DNA from: JBLHZY01 sp047631555
GTDB taxonomy: Bacteria; Pseudomonadota; Alphaproteobacteria; Rhodobacterales; Rhodobacteraceae
Length of the DNA: 64,000 nucleotides
Assembly (NCBI GenBank): GCA_047631555.1
Contig: JBLHZY010000001.1
Coordinates: 434,001 to 498,000, forward strand
Reading direction: 5' to 3'
How positions within the stretch are numbered: position 1 is the first letter of the stretch; the number at the start of each line of letters is the position of its first letter. The notes under the pieces are model-generated. The model did no database searches, had not been told where the DNA came from, and worked only from the letters and a program-made list of their open reading frames with translations. Position numbers and translations under genes: made by a program. Shown piece by piece: positions 17,096 through 25,999 of the stretch.

Positions 17096-18714
17096 CCAAG
17101 GAACGCCTCTACCTCTTCGACACGACCCTGCGCGATGGCCAACAGACCCAAGGCGTTCAGTTTTCCACCGAGGAAAAGCACCAGATCGCCGCCGCTTTGG
17201 ACGCGCTCGGTGTGGATTACATCGAGGGCGGCTGGCCCGGCGCCAACCCGACGGATTCTGCTTTTTTTGAGCACCCCCCCAAGACCCGCGCGACCTTCCT
17301 TGCCTTTGGCATGACCAAGCGCGCGGGCCGCTCGGCCGAGAATGATGACGTGCTCGCCGGCGTCTTGAATGCAGGCACGAAAGCCGTCTGTTTGGTCGGG
17401 AAAACCCATGATTTTCATGTAGATACCGCCCTTGGCATCACATTGGATGAGAACGTTGAAAACATCAATTCCAGCTTCAAACATGTGGTCGCCCAAGGGC
17501 GCGAGGCGCTGTTTGATGCCGAGCATTTCTTTGATGGCTATAAGGCCAATCCCGACTATGCGCTCAAATGTTTGCATGCCGCATTTGATGCCGGTGCGCG
17601 CTGGATTGTGCTTTGCGATACCAATGGCGGCTCGCTGCCCGATGAGATCCATACCATCACCCACGCGGTGATTGAAAGCGGCATTCCGGGCGATCATTTG
17701 GGCATCCACACCCATGATGATACGGGCAATGCGGTCGCCAACTCATTGGCCGCCGTCAACGCAGGCGCGCGCCAAATCCAAGGGACGTTGAACGGCCTCG
17801 GCGAGCGCTGCGGCAATGCAAATCTGGTCTCGATCATTCCAACTTTGCTGCTCAAAGAGCCCTATGCGCATCGTTTTGAAACCGGTGTGAGCGCGGATGC
17901 ATTGGCGGGCCTTGTGCGCACCAGCCGGATACTCGACGAGATACTCAACCGCGTGCCCGCACGCGCCGCGCCCTATGTCGGCGCTTCGGCTTTTGCCCAT
18001 AAAGCCGGGCTGCACGCCAGCGCCATCGCCAAAGATCCAAGCACTTACGAGCATATTGATCCCGCACAGGTCGGCAATGCGCGCATCGTGCCGATGTCCA
18101 ACCAGGCCGGGCAAAGCAATCTGCGCGCCCGACTTTTGCGCATGGGGCTCGAGGTCGCGCCGGGCAATCCCGCGCTTGGCCGCATCCTTGATCGGGTCAA
18201 AGAACGCGAGGCGGAGGGCTATTCATTTGACACAGCGCAGGCCAGCTTTGAGCTGCTCGCGCGCGAAGAACTGGGCCTCCTGCCAACGTTTTTCGAGGTG
18301 AAACGCTATAAGGTCACGGTCGAGCGGCGCAAGAATAAGCGCGACAAAATGGTCAGCCTCTCGGAAGCGATTGTTGTCGTGAAAATCGGCGGCGAAAAGA
18401 TGCTTTCGGTTTCGGATTCCGTCACGGATGCAGGCAATGATGCAGGGCCGGTGAACGCGCTCGCCAAAGCACTTGCCAAGGACCTCGGCCCTTATCAAGA
18501 GGTCATCGACGATCTGCATCTCGTTGATTTCAAAGTCAGAATTACCCAAGGCGGGACCGAAGCCGTCACCCGCGTTATCATCGACAGCGAAGATGGCGAG
18601 GGCCGCAGATGGTCGACCGTTGGGGTTTCGCCCAATATTGTTGATGCCTCGTTTGAGGCGCTACTGGACGCGATAAACTGGAAGCTGATCCGCGATATTG
18701 GCGCGCCGAAATGA
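17092..18714 (+). CDS. cimA: (R)-citramalate synthase
   Basis: The 540-residue protein is a DRE-TIM metallolyase: FDTTLRDGQQTQG (9-21) opens the barrel, and HTHDDTGNAVANS supplies the metal histidines. GTLNGLGERCGNANL is typical of the CimA branch, as is the C-terminal LeuA regulatory domain (about 410-530) that binds isoleucine. CimA condenses pyruvate and acetyl-CoA to citramalate, a threonine-independent route to 2-oxobutanoate and isoleucine. Homocitrate or isopropylmalate synthases are less likely given the THDF and GGWPGANPTD signatures seen here. It is coupled to cysS upstream and to the squalene/phytoene synthase-like gene downstream by four-base overlaps. Confidence 0.92.
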   Translation: MTKERLYLFDTTLRDGQQTQGVQFSTEEKHQIAAALDALGVDYIEGGWPGANPTDSAFFEHPPKTRATFLAFGMTKRAGRSAENDDVLAGVLNAGTKAVCLVGKTHDFHVDTALGITLDENVENINSSFKHVVAQGREALFDAEHFFDGYKANPDYALKCLHAAFDAGARWIVLCDTNGGSLPDEIHTITHAVIESGIPGDHLGIHTHDDTGNAVANSLAAVNAGARQIQGTLNGLGERCGNANLVSIIPTLLLKEPYAHRFETGVSADALAGLVRTSRILDEILNRVPARAAPYVGASAFAHKAGLHASAIAKDPSTYEHIDPAQVGNARIVPMSNQAGQSNLRARLLRMGLEVAPGNPALGRILDRVKEREAEGYSFDTAQASFELLAREELGLLPTFFEVKRYKVTVERRKNKRDKMVSLSEAIVVVKIGGEKMLSVSDSVTDAGNDAGPVNALAKALAKDLGPYQEVIDDLHLVDFKVRITQGGTEAVTRVIIDSEDGEGRRWSTVGVSPNIVDASFEALLDAINWKLIRDIGAPK

Positions 18715-19508
18715 ACGCGGCATTAAGCGTAGAATATGACATTGCGCCCTGTGCAGAAGCGGTTCGGCGCGGCGATCCCGATCGGTTTTTGGCGACAATG
18801 GCCGCGCCCGTTCAGGCGCGCCCGGTTCTCTTTGCGATCTATGCCGCCAGCCTTGAGTTTGCCCGCGCGCCTTGGGTCACCAAAGAGCCGATGATCGCCG
18901 AGATGCGCCTGCAATGGTGGCACGACGCGCTTGATGAGATCGCTGCAAAAGGCGAGGTGCGCCGCCATGAGGTCGTAACGCCTTTGGCCGCACTTTTGAC
19001 CCCCGCCGCCGCGACTCATCTGCAAAAATCCGTCGCGGCGCGCCAGTGGGATATCTACAAAGAGGCGCATGAAGATGAGCCCGCATTGCTGGCCTATATC
19101 GAGGCCACATCCGGCGCGCCGATCTGGGCGGCGATGCTGGCACTTGGAGCGCCGCAGGATGCTTTCGCGCCTGCCATGGCCATCGCACGGGCAGGCGGGC
19201 TGATCCGCTATTTCGCAGCACTGCCCGCCTTGGAAGAGGCCGAACGCATCCCGCTCGTTGATGGGCGCACAGAGGCGATTAAGGACTTGGCATCAAAGGT
19301 TTGGGCGGATTTTCAAGGCGCCAAATCGCTGCGTCGTCGCCTTGGGCCATTGATCAGCGCGCCGCTGCTCGAACCTGCGATGAACGCTGTTGCGCTGCCC
19401 GCATTGATCCACTCGCCAATCCGCGTCGCCCATGGCCAAATCGGCATCTCCGAGGCGCGCAAACGCTGGCGATTGATGCGCTTGGCTGCGACGAAAAGCT
19501 GGCGGTGA
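18711..19508 (+). CDS. Squalene/phytoene synthase family protein (NDUFAF6-like)
   Basis: A 265-residue helical protein of the squalene/phytoene synthase fold. AEMRLQWWHDALDEI (about 63-77) takes the place of the first Asp-rich motif, and ARAGGLIRYFAALPAL lies where the product-pocket helix is. Both DxxxD Mg2+-diphosphate motifs of true prenyl synthases are missing or changed, so terpene synthesis is doubtful. This form resembles the alphaproteobacterial relatives of NDUFAF6, a mitochondrial complex I assembly factor. It overlaps cimA by four bases and ends the cysS operon. Confidence 0.7.
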   Translation: MNAALSVEYDIAPCAEAVRRGDPDRFLATMAAPVQARPVLFAIYAASLEFARAPWVTKEPMIAEMRLQWWHDALDEIAAKGEVRRHEVVTPLAALLTPAAATHLQKSVAARQWDIYKEAHEDEPALLAYIEATSGAPIWAAMLALGAPQDAFAPAMAIARAGGLIRYFAALPALEEAERIPLVDGRTEAIKDLASKVWADFQGAKSLRRRLGPLISAPLLEPAMNAVALPALIHSPIRVAHGQIGISEARKRWRLMRLAATKSWR

Positions 19509-19516
19509 TCGGGCGT

Positions 19517-19735
19517 TTACTGCGCGCGAAAATGCGCCAAGACAAACAGGCGAATGGCCGAAGCCAGCCCAATATTTTCGCCGCGCGTCGCATCAATTTC
19601 AGCCGCCAAAACGTTGATCGGTTTGTCCTGAGCCTGTGATATTTCGCGAAACGCCTGCCAAAATTCATCCTCCAAAGACACCGAGGTGCGATGCCCGCGC
19701 AATGTTAGCGAACGTTTGGCCGGGCGGGTGCTCAT
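19517..19735 (-). CDS. Ribbon-helix-helix domain protein
   Basis: This 72-residue protein reads RSLTLRGHRTSVSLEDEFWQA, the beta-strand and first helix of an RHH_4-type ribbon-helix-helix fold, and continues with a second helix and a leucine-rich end. Such small proteins are often DNA binders. It overlaps the DUF4169 gene by four bases, a pair repeatedly seen near fumC in Rhodobacterales. Target and role are unknown. Confidence 0.82.
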   Translation of the reverse strand: MSTRPAKRSLTLRGHRTSVSLEDEFWQAFREISQAQDKPINVLAAEIDATRGENIGLASAIRLFVLAHFRAQ

Positions 19736-19932
19736 GGCGTGCCTTGCGCCTCTTCATCATCCTCAAGACGGTGCTCATCCAGCATCTTTCGCGCGCGCGC
19801 GGATTGGCTGGCCTCAAGCACTTTTTGCGCTTTGGTGCGCCCATGAAGGCTTGCATTTTCAGTGGCTTGAACGCTTTTCTTAACGCGATCAACCTGTTTG
19901 CGAACTTGGCGAAGATTGGTAATTTTGCTCAT
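19732..19932 (-). CDS. DUF4169 family protein
   Basis: A 66-residue, highly charged protein starting MSKITNLRQVRKQVDR and ending HRLEDDEEAQGTP; this is the DUF4169 pattern of a single long basic helix followed by an acidic tail. An upstream in-frame ATG at 20088 would add 52 residues reaching back into the cdsA-like gene, so I reject it. The function is unknown; a coupled RHH gene follows. Confidence 0.82.
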   Translation of the reverse strand: MSKITNLRQVRKQVDRVKKSVQATENASLHGRTKAQKVLEASQSARARKMLDEHRLEDDEEAQGTP

Positions 19933-19979
19933 AGCGCAAGTATCTGCGATCCCCGCGGGCGCAGCAAGATGCATTTGCA

Positions 19980-20927
19980 CTAGGTCGCGTAGAAGAAGCG
20001 CACAAGGTGAAAGAAAATCGGTGCGGCAAAGATCACCCCATCGAATTTGTCCAAAAACCCACCGTGGCCTTCGATCAAATGGCCCCAATCCTTAACGCCA
20101 CGATCCCGTTTAACGGCCGTCATAACGAGATTTCCAAAGAAGCCAACAAGGCAGGTCGCAAGCGAAAGTGCAAAGGCTGCAAATGGCGAGAACGGGGTCA
20201 TCCAAAAGAGGAAAGCGCCAAGCGCTGCGCCGCAAAGAGCGGCCGCGCCGTAGCCTTCCCATGTCCGCGTAGAGGATATTTCAGGCGCGACGAGATGGCC
20301 GCGAAAGAGCCTGCTAAAGGCGTATTGCAACACGTCCGTTACCTGCACGATCACCACAAGATAGGCAATTAAAACAAGGTTTTGCCCTCTGTATCCCGGT
20401 ATATCCAGCGAGAGAAGGGCGGGGACATGACTGACGCAAAAAACTGCGATCATTAGCGCCCATTGGGTCTCGGAGACGCGGCCCAAAAACTGCGCGGTAT
20501 AGCCTCGAAGGGCGGCGATGATTGAGGCCCCAAGAAAGACATAGACCGGGATGAACACCGTATAAAACCCGTACCAATCCATCCAGATGGAGAGATACTG
20601 CAGCGGCAAAACAAAGAAGAACGCCCCGACCAAAACCCAGTGATCGCCGCGATTTTTGAGTGTGAGCGTTAAGAACTCGCGCAGAACGGCAAAGGAGCAA
20701 AAGGCAAACAGCAAGACAACGCCCGTGCGTCCGGCCAGCAAAGCTAGCGCCAAAAAGGCGAGCATGCCCCACCAGATTTTGATCCGAGCGTTCAGCGTTT
20801 CAAGGGACGGATATTCGCGCCCTTCAGGCAGGCGCGATTGCAGCAACATGGCAATGATCGACAGCCCGATGAGCGCAAGGATCAGCCCGGTGAAAAGTTC
20901 AAAAATGGTCGAGATTGAAGGGCTCAT
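19980..20927 (-). CDS. Phosphatidate cytidylyltransferase-like (CdsA family) membrane protein
   Basis: The 315-residue protein has about eight membrane segments and ends with the CdsA signature: SSTRTWEGYGAAALCG, then KDWGHLIEGHGGFLDKFDGVIFAAPI with the conserved GHGG.LD..D that binds metal and CTP. CDP-alcohol formation from phosphatidate is the family reaction. The immediately upstream acyltransferase gene overlaps it by four bases, so acyltransfer and activation are coupled in one transcript. Sequence is closer to the YnbB-type side branch than to a housekeeping CdsA, which would normally lie with the uppS-dxr-bamA genes. Confidence 0.82.
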   Translation of the reverse strand: MSPSISTIFELFTGLILALIGLSIIAMLLQSRLPEGREYPSLETLNARIKIWWGMLAFLALALLAGRTGVVLLFAFCSFAVLREFLTLTLKNRGDHWVLVGAFFFVLPLQYLSIWMDWYGFYTVFIPVYVFLGASIIAALRGYTAQFLGRVSETQWALMIAVFCVSHVPALLSLDIPGYRGQNLVLIAYLVVIVQVTDVLQYAFSRLFRGHLVAPEISSTRTWEGYGAAALCGAALGAFLFWMTPFSPFAAFALSLATCLVGFFGNLVMTAVKRDRGVKDWGHLIEGHGGFLDKFDGVIFAAPIFFHLVRFFYAT

Positions 20928-21580
20928 GGGGCGGGCCTTTCTGGTGCAAGGGCAAGCAATGCATCACGCGCGCGGCCCAAGAATTTCTCTTTGGTTTCTT
21001 TGGCTTGGCGCTCCATCGGCGCGCCGAATGAGACTGTACAGATCAACGGAACAGGCACAACTTCGCCGCGCGGCATCACTTTATTGAGGTTGTTGATCCA
21101 GACAGGGATCAGCTCAACATCAGGGTGCTCGCGCGCAAGATGGTAGATGCCAGATTTCAGCTCGAGCAGCGGCGCGTCGCTTTCATTGCGCCGCCCTTCG
21201 GGGAAGATAATCAAAGAAGAGCCGTCGCTCAGGGCCTCTCCCATGGCCTCAAATGGATCTTGCTTGCGGGTTTCGGCGACACGATCAATTAAAACGGCGC
21301 GAAAAACATCTCGCCCGACAAAAGCGCGCAGCGGGGATTTTTCCCAATAATCGCGCGCAGCTACAGGGCGGGTACGGGCGCGAAGATCGCCCGGCAATGT
21401 CGCCCAGAGCAGAACGAAATCGCCGTTACTTGTATGATTTGCAAAGTAAATCCGTTGATTGCGCGACGGGCGCGTGCCGATCCATTCAACACGCGGCGCG
21501 GTCATCAGCCGGGTAAAACCGGCCAAAGCTGTGCCCGCTATTTTGGCCGCGATCTGGTGGAGTTTTGCAGGAATATTCAC
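20924..21580 (-). CDS. 1-acylglycerol-3-phosphate O-acyltransferase-like protein (PlsC family)
   Basis: This 218-residue protein has the PlsC motifs NHTSNGDF (catalytic His-x4-Asp) and FPEGRRNESD (substrate phosphate site). It should transfer an acyl chain to a lysolipid at the membrane surface. I start at GTG 21580, which has AGAGG at a proper distance; an ATG 120 bases further upstream would add residues from a region that looks non-coding. Downstream it overlaps the CdsA-family gene by four bases. A YnbA/B/C-like alternative phospholipid module is possible. Confidence 0.82.
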   Translation of the reverse strand: MNIPAKLHQIAAKIAGTALAGFTRLMTAPRVEWIGTRPSRNQRIYFANHTSNGDFVLLWATLPGDLRARTRPVAARDYWEKSPLRAFVGRDVFRAVLIDRVAETRKQDPFEAMGEALSDGSSLIIFPEGRRNESDAPLLELKSGIYHLAREHPDVELIPVWINNLNKVMPRGEVVPVPLICTVSFGAPMERQAKETKEKFLGRARDALLALAPERPAP

Positions 21581-21711
21581 AACGCACCTCTTACTGGGCA
21601 ACCGCCCTTTGCGTAAATTTGCCAGTAAACGCGCGATGTTTCTAGGGCGAATTGCAGATGCAAAAACGGCCAGCCCATCGAGAAGGCCGGCCGCATCCAT
21701 TTTTGCGTTGA

Positions 21712-23109
21712 TCAGGCCTTTTTCGGGCCGATCATATTTTCTGGGCGCACGACGCGCTCAAATGTTTCGGCATCCACAAAGCCAAGCGCAATCGCCTCTT
21801 CTTTAAGGGTTGTGCCGTTCTTATGGGCGGTTTTGGCAACTTTGGTCGCGTTGTCATAGCCGATTTCGGGCGCTAGCGCCGTGACCAACATCAAGCTTTC
21901 GCGCATCAGCTTTTCGATCCGCACCGGATCCGCTTGCAAGCCATCAATCAGATTGTCGGTAAAGGCCGAGGCCGCATCGCCCAAAAGTTGCATAGATTGC
22001 AACACGTTATAGGCCATCATCGGCTTGTACACATTAAGCTCAAAATGCCCTTGGCTGCCCGCAAAGCCCACAGCCGCATCATTGCCCATGACTTGCGCGC
22101 AAACCTGAGTCAGCGCTTCGCACTGGGTCGGGTTCACCTTGCCGGGCATGATCGAGGAGCCGGGCTCGTTTTCGGGAAGGACCAATTCGCCAAGGCCGCA
22201 GCGCGGGCCGGAGCCGAGCAGGCGGATATCATTGGCGATTTTGAACAGCGAGGCAGAGACTGTTTTCAACGCGCCGGAAATCTCGACCATGGCGTCATGG
22301 GCGGCCAGCGCTTCGAATTTATTGGGCGCGGTGACGAAGGGCAGGCCGGTAATCTCGGCCATATTGGCGGCGACGGTTTCGCTCCAGCCCTCGGTTGTGT
22401 TGAGGCCGGTGCCAACTGCCGTTCCGCCTTGGGCCAGCTCATAGATCGCGCCGAGCGCATATTTCACCCGGCGAATGCCCATGGCGACTTGGTGCGTGTA
22501 GCCCGAGAACTCTTGGGACAGGGTCAGCGGAGTCGCATCCTGAGTATGGGTGCGGCCAATTTTGATAATACCTTCAAAGGCTTCGACCTTGGCTTGCAGC
22601 CCGGCTTGCAGCTTTTCCAGCCCGGGCAAAAGCACGTCGCGCGCGGTTGTTGCGGTCGCGATATGCATGGCCGTTGGGAAGGTATCGTTGGAGGATTGGC
22701 CCATGTTGCAATGATCATTCGGATGCACCGGATCTTTGGAACCGATCACGCCGCCAAGCAATTCAATCGCGCGGTTGGCAATGACTTCATTGGCGTTCAT
22801 GTTGCTCTGCGTGCCGGAGCCCGTCTGCCAAACGACCAGCGGGAAATTATCGTCAAACTTGCCCGCAACGACCTCGGAAGCGGCCTGAATGATCGCATCC
22901 CCAAGGCGTTTATCAAGCGCGCCGCTGGCTGCATTGGCCTGCGCACAGGCTTGTTTGATCACACCCAAAGCGCGCACAATGGCGATGGGTTGCTTTTCCC
23001 AGCCGATCGGGAAGTTGATGATCGAGCGCTGCGTTTGCGCGCCCCAATATTTATCGGACGGGACCTCAAGCGGGCCAAAGCTATCGGTTTCGGTGCGGGT
23101 CTGTGTCAT
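21712..23109 (-). CDS. fumC: Fumarate hydratase class II
   Basis: The 465-residue protein is a complete class II fumarase of the TCA cycle, interconverting fumarate and malate without an iron-sulfur cluster. Signature GSSIMPGKVNPTQCE carries the mobile catalytic serine loop, and SSNDTFPTAMHIA and TGSGTQSNMNANEV are the other active-site segments. It is a single gene; the next gene upstream on the same strand, sspB, lies 124 bases away. Confidence 0.96.
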   Translation of the reverse strand: MTQTRTETDSFGPLEVPSDKYWGAQTQRSIINFPIGWEKQPIAIVRALGVIKQACAQANAASGALDKRLGDAIIQAASEVVAGKFDDNFPLVVWQTGSGTQSNMNANEVIANRAIELLGGVIGSKDPVHPNDHCNMGQSSNDTFPTAMHIATATTARDVLLPGLEKLQAGLQAKVEAFEGIIKIGRTHTQDATPLTLSQEFSGYTHQVAMGIRRVKYALGAIYELAQGGTAVGTGLNTTEGWSETVAANMAEITGLPFVTAPNKFEALAAHDAMVEISGALKTVSASLFKIANDIRLLGSGPRCGLGELVLPENEPGSSIMPGKVNPTQCEALTQVCAQVMGNDAAVGFAGSQGHFELNVYKPMMAYNVLQSMQLLGDAASAFTDNLIDGLQADPVRIEKLMRESLMLVTALAPEIGYDNATKVAKTAHKNGTTLKEEAIALGFVDAETFERVVRPENMIGPKKA

Positions 23110-23232
23110 GCGGCTCTCCTGCGAATGCTGAGGGAGTCATAGCCGATCCGCAGCAAAGATCAATGCGGTATACTATGGAATACAGTGATTGAGCCGGGCA
23201 AATCCGCGCAATGTAAGCAGGCGCTTGCGGCC

Positions 23233-23706
23233 CTATTTGCGGAATTTGTCGAGGCTGACGATTTCGGCCTCTTTGGGCGCCGCTTCACTTGCCTTGGGCG
23301 ATGCATCGTCTTCATCGGTGACGTCGGCGTCATCGGGCGCATCGTCTTCGCCCTCTTGGGTCTCAAAACGCAGGCCAAATTCCACTGACGGATCGACGAA
23401 AGTTCGGATCGCATCATAGGGAATATAGAGCGGCTCGGGGCTATCGCCAAAGCTCAGCGTGATCGAAAACCCATCGTCGGTGACATCGAGTTTGTCGAAC
23501 CAATGCTGCATCACAACAGTCATTTCTTCGGGATAGCGATCCGAAAGCCAATCGGCCAGCTCAACATCAGGGTGCATCGTGTCAAAGGTGATAAAGAAGT
23601 GATGGTCGCCCGGCAGCCCATCCTTGGCAACATCCTGCAAGACCTGCTGGATCAAGCCACGCATGGCGCGGTGCATCAGATTTCCGTAGTCGATCGTCTG
23701 GGCCAT
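23233..23706 (-). CDS. sspB: ClpXP adaptor SspB (alpha-type)
   Basis: The 157-residue protein matches alphaproteobacterial SspB: the N-terminal dimer helix IDYGNLMHRAMRGLIQQVL, a beta domain with HHFFITFDTMHPDVELADWL, an acidic linker (115-145) and the C-terminal ClpX-binding tail IVSLDKFRK. SspB tethers ssrA-tagged proteins to ClpX. The tmRNA at 26.5 kb produces tags starting ANDN, the part SspB recognises, so both partners lie within 4 kb. Confidence 0.9.
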   Translation of the reverse strand: MAQTIDYGNLMHRAMRGLIQQVLQDVAKDGLPGDHHFFITFDTMHPDVELADWLSDRYPEEMTVVMQHWFDKLDVTDDGFSITLSFGDSPEPLYIPYDAIRTFVDPSVEFGLRFETQEGEDDAPDDADVTDEDDASPKASEAAPKEAEIVSLDKFRK

Positions 23707-23801
23707 CTGGGCTGCATTCCTTTGAGAAACTCACCGATAGCATAGGGGATTCGGAGGCGAAGGAAAGGGCCGTTTGGCGCGTCAGGCATTCGCGGTGCGG
23801 C

Positions 23802-25079
23802 TCAGATTGCGAGGTTTGCAATCAGGCCAGCAACGCCTGCGAGGAGCAGGGTTAAGGGAAGCGAAAGACGCGCGATCAGCAACAAGCCAGCGGCAAGAAT
23901 GGCAAGGCCGAGTGCGCCTAGATCAAGGCTGTTCCAGACGGGTATGATGGTTGCGATTGGCCCCATTTTCAGCGGGGCGATCTGGGCGAAAAACACATGC
24001 ATCGCAAACCAGATCGACAGGTTGAGGATAACCCCGACAACGGCCGCAGTGATCGCCGAAAGGGCGCCCGCGAGGCGCGGTTTGTTGGAAAGCGTCTCGA
24101 TATAGGGCGCGCCGGCAAAAATCCAAAGGAAGCAGGGGCAAAACGTTACCCAAAGAACGAGCAGGGCTGCGATGATCGCCGATCCCATGCCGCCAATCCC
24201 GTAACCCGCGAGAAACCCTACGAATTCTGTGACCAAGATCAGCGGCCCTGGCGTTGTTTCAGCAAGGCCAAGCCCGTCCATCATTGCCGCCGTGCTGATC
24301 CAGCCATGCTGCGAGACGACCTCTTGGGTCATATAGGCCAAGACGGCATAAGCCCCGCCGAATGTCACCACCGCAAGCTTGGAGAAGAACAGCCCGATCT
24401 CCATCAGGTCCTGGGCGCCGATTGCTGCCAGAAGAAGAAGCGGCGCAATCCAAAGCGCGCCCCAAATCGCTACAGTACTCAGGGTTTGTCTTGGCGATAT
24501 CGGGGCAGGGGGCGTTTGATGCGGATCGCCTGCGCCTGCCAAATTGCGCCAGCCGCCGTAAAGCGCTGCTACCGCGATGATCAGTGGAAATGGTGCACCG
24601 AGCGCAAAGATCGCAAGGAATGCAAGGCCCGCAATCGCCCAGTGATCCTTGGATTTCAGCGCCTTTTTCGAGACCTTCATCAAAGCCTGCAAAACGACGA
24701 TCACGACGGTCGCTTTGATCCCCAAAAACGCCGCCTGCGCAAAGGGCACCGCCCCCCAAAGCGCGTAAGCCCCCGCGAGCAGCAGCATCAATATTGCACC
24801 CGGAACAACAAACAACAGCCCTGCCAAAAGCCCGCCCGAAACGCCGCGCAAGCGCCAACCCGAATAGGTCGCAAGCTGCATCGCCTCAGGGCCGGGCAGG
24901 AGCATGCAGAAGGAAAGCGCGCTTAAGAATTGCTCTTCGGTCAGCCAATCGCGCTCTTCCACCAGCTCGCGGTGCATCACCGCGATTTGCGCCGCCGGCC
25001 CGCCAAAAGACATCAAACCGATGCGCGAAAACGCCTGCCAAAGCGCAGGCCAGCCGGGCGCGTTTATCTGCGCGCTCAT
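23802..25079 (-). CDS. chrA: Chromate efflux transporter ChrA
   Basis: This 425-residue membrane protein is a two-halved CHR transporter. The first half starts FSRIGLMSFGGPAAQIAVMHRE and continues LPGPEAMQLATYSGW; the second half repeats the pattern as VVTFGGAYAVLAYMTQE and TPGPLILVTEFVGFLAGY. ChrA drives chromate out of the cell. The ATG at 25079 overlaps the stop of the rhodanese-ChrB gene (ATGA), so translation is coupled; the in-frame start seven codons upstream is less likely. Confidence 0.93.
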   Translation of the reverse strand: MSAQINAPGWPALWQAFSRIGLMSFGGPAAQIAVMHRELVEERDWLTEEQFLSALSFCMLLPGPEAMQLATYSGWRLRGVSGGLLAGLLFVVPGAILMLLLAGAYALWGAVPFAQAAFLGIKATVVIVVLQALMKVSKKALKSKDHWAIAGLAFLAIFALGAPFPLIIAVAALYGGWRNLAGAGDPHQTPPAPISPRQTLSTVAIWGALWIAPLLLLAAIGAQDLMEIGLFFSKLAVVTFGGAYAVLAYMTQEVVSQHGWISTAAMMDGLGLAETTPGPLILVTEFVGFLAGYGIGGMGSAIIAALLVLWVTFCPCFLWIFAGAPYIETLSNKPRLAGALSAITAAVVGVILNLSIWFAMHVFFAQIAPLKMGPIATIIPVWNSLDLGALGLAILAAGLLLIARLSLPLTLLLAGVAGLIANLAI

Positions 25080-25885
25080 GCGGGGGCTCCATTTGGCCAA
25101 TCATGGCCCTCATTTAGCCCGTCGCGCGCCCAACGATAAAGCGCGTCATATATCAACATGCCCGCATCCAATTGTTCCATATCATCACGGTACATCCGCG
25201 ATAGCCCAACCGAAAGCGCCAACAATCCCGCCGCTTGCGGGGCAAGATCATGGCGGTTGGTATCCGCGCCACGGATGACTTTGGCCATCTCAAACAGGGG
25301 CGCGGTGTTAAGGGCGAAGGTTTGAAGCATCGTGTCAAAGGAGCACTGATCGCCTTGATGCGAAAAGGCGACATCCTCGACATCAAAGGGCGTCGCGCCA
25401 AAGCGATCTGCGACGCCTTTAACATCGCGCGGCGGCACAAAAAGAAACCGCGCGCCGGGATCAACAAAGCGGCGGATCAACCAAGGGCAAGCGATGCGAT
25501 CAATTTTGGGGCGATGGCGGGTCACCCAAAGCGTGCTGCCCGATTGAAGCGCAGGGATCGCGGCGGCAGGAACAAGCGGCAAATCGGCCGCGCCCCAAGC
25601 CTCAAAGCCGCCCTCCAAAGCCTCGGCAGCAATACCTTGCGCGCGCAGCTGTGCCGCCACGCCATGCGAAAGCTTTAGCCCGCCCTGACAGATGATCACG
25701 GCAGAAGTGCCAGCTGCGCGCGCAATATCAGCAATGTTTTTGTGAGAAAGACGAATTGCGGCCGGGATCAAACGCGGATCCAGCGCGAAATCCTCATCAA
25801 TGCGCACATCAATCAATGTGGGCGCATCAGGCGTGCCCATAAGGCGTGCGAGTTGGGAGACGGATATTTCTGAGAAAGAAGGCAT
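25076..25885 (-). CDS. Rhodanese-ChrB fusion (chromate resistance protein)
   Basis: A 269-residue protein with an N-terminal rhodanese-like domain (PTLIDVRIDEDFALDPRLIP, then VIICQGGLKLSHGVAAQL) and a C-terminal ChrB domain (LWVTRHRPKIDRIACPWLIRR). The rhodanese cysteine loop reads CQGGLKLS, so a potential active Cys is present. ChrB-type proteins sense or protect against chromate, and the fusion is found next to chrA. Start at ATG 25885 is supported by AAGGAGGGG just upstream; ATG 25909 is in frame but would mask it. It heads a two-gene chromate operon. Confidence 0.85.
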   Translation of the reverse strand: MPSFSEISVSQLARLMGTPDAPTLIDVRIDEDFALDPRLIPAAIRLSHKNIADIARAAGTSAVIICQGGLKLSHGVAAQLRAQGIAAEALEGGFEAWGAADLPLVPAAAIPALQSGSTLWVTRHRPKIDRIACPWLIRRFVDPGARFLFVPPRDVKGVADRFGATPFDVEDVAFSHQGDQCSFDTMLQTFALNTAPLFEMAKVIRGADTNRHDLAPQAAGLLALSVGLSRMYRDDMEQLDAGMLIYDALYRWARDGLNEGHDWPNGAPA

Positions 25886-25999
25886 GTGCCCCTCCTTGAA
25901 CGGTGTCAAAAGAGGCGAACTTTGGCCGTAGCCTCACGGGGTGGTCGCGCGAAACCCCATGAGGTGAAAATGCTTAATCAGCTTTGGATTGTCAATCCG

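Noticed and set aside
21934..23142. 402-residue plus-strand frame
   Set aside because: It is the antisense of fumC, which has clear active-site motifs on the minus strand.
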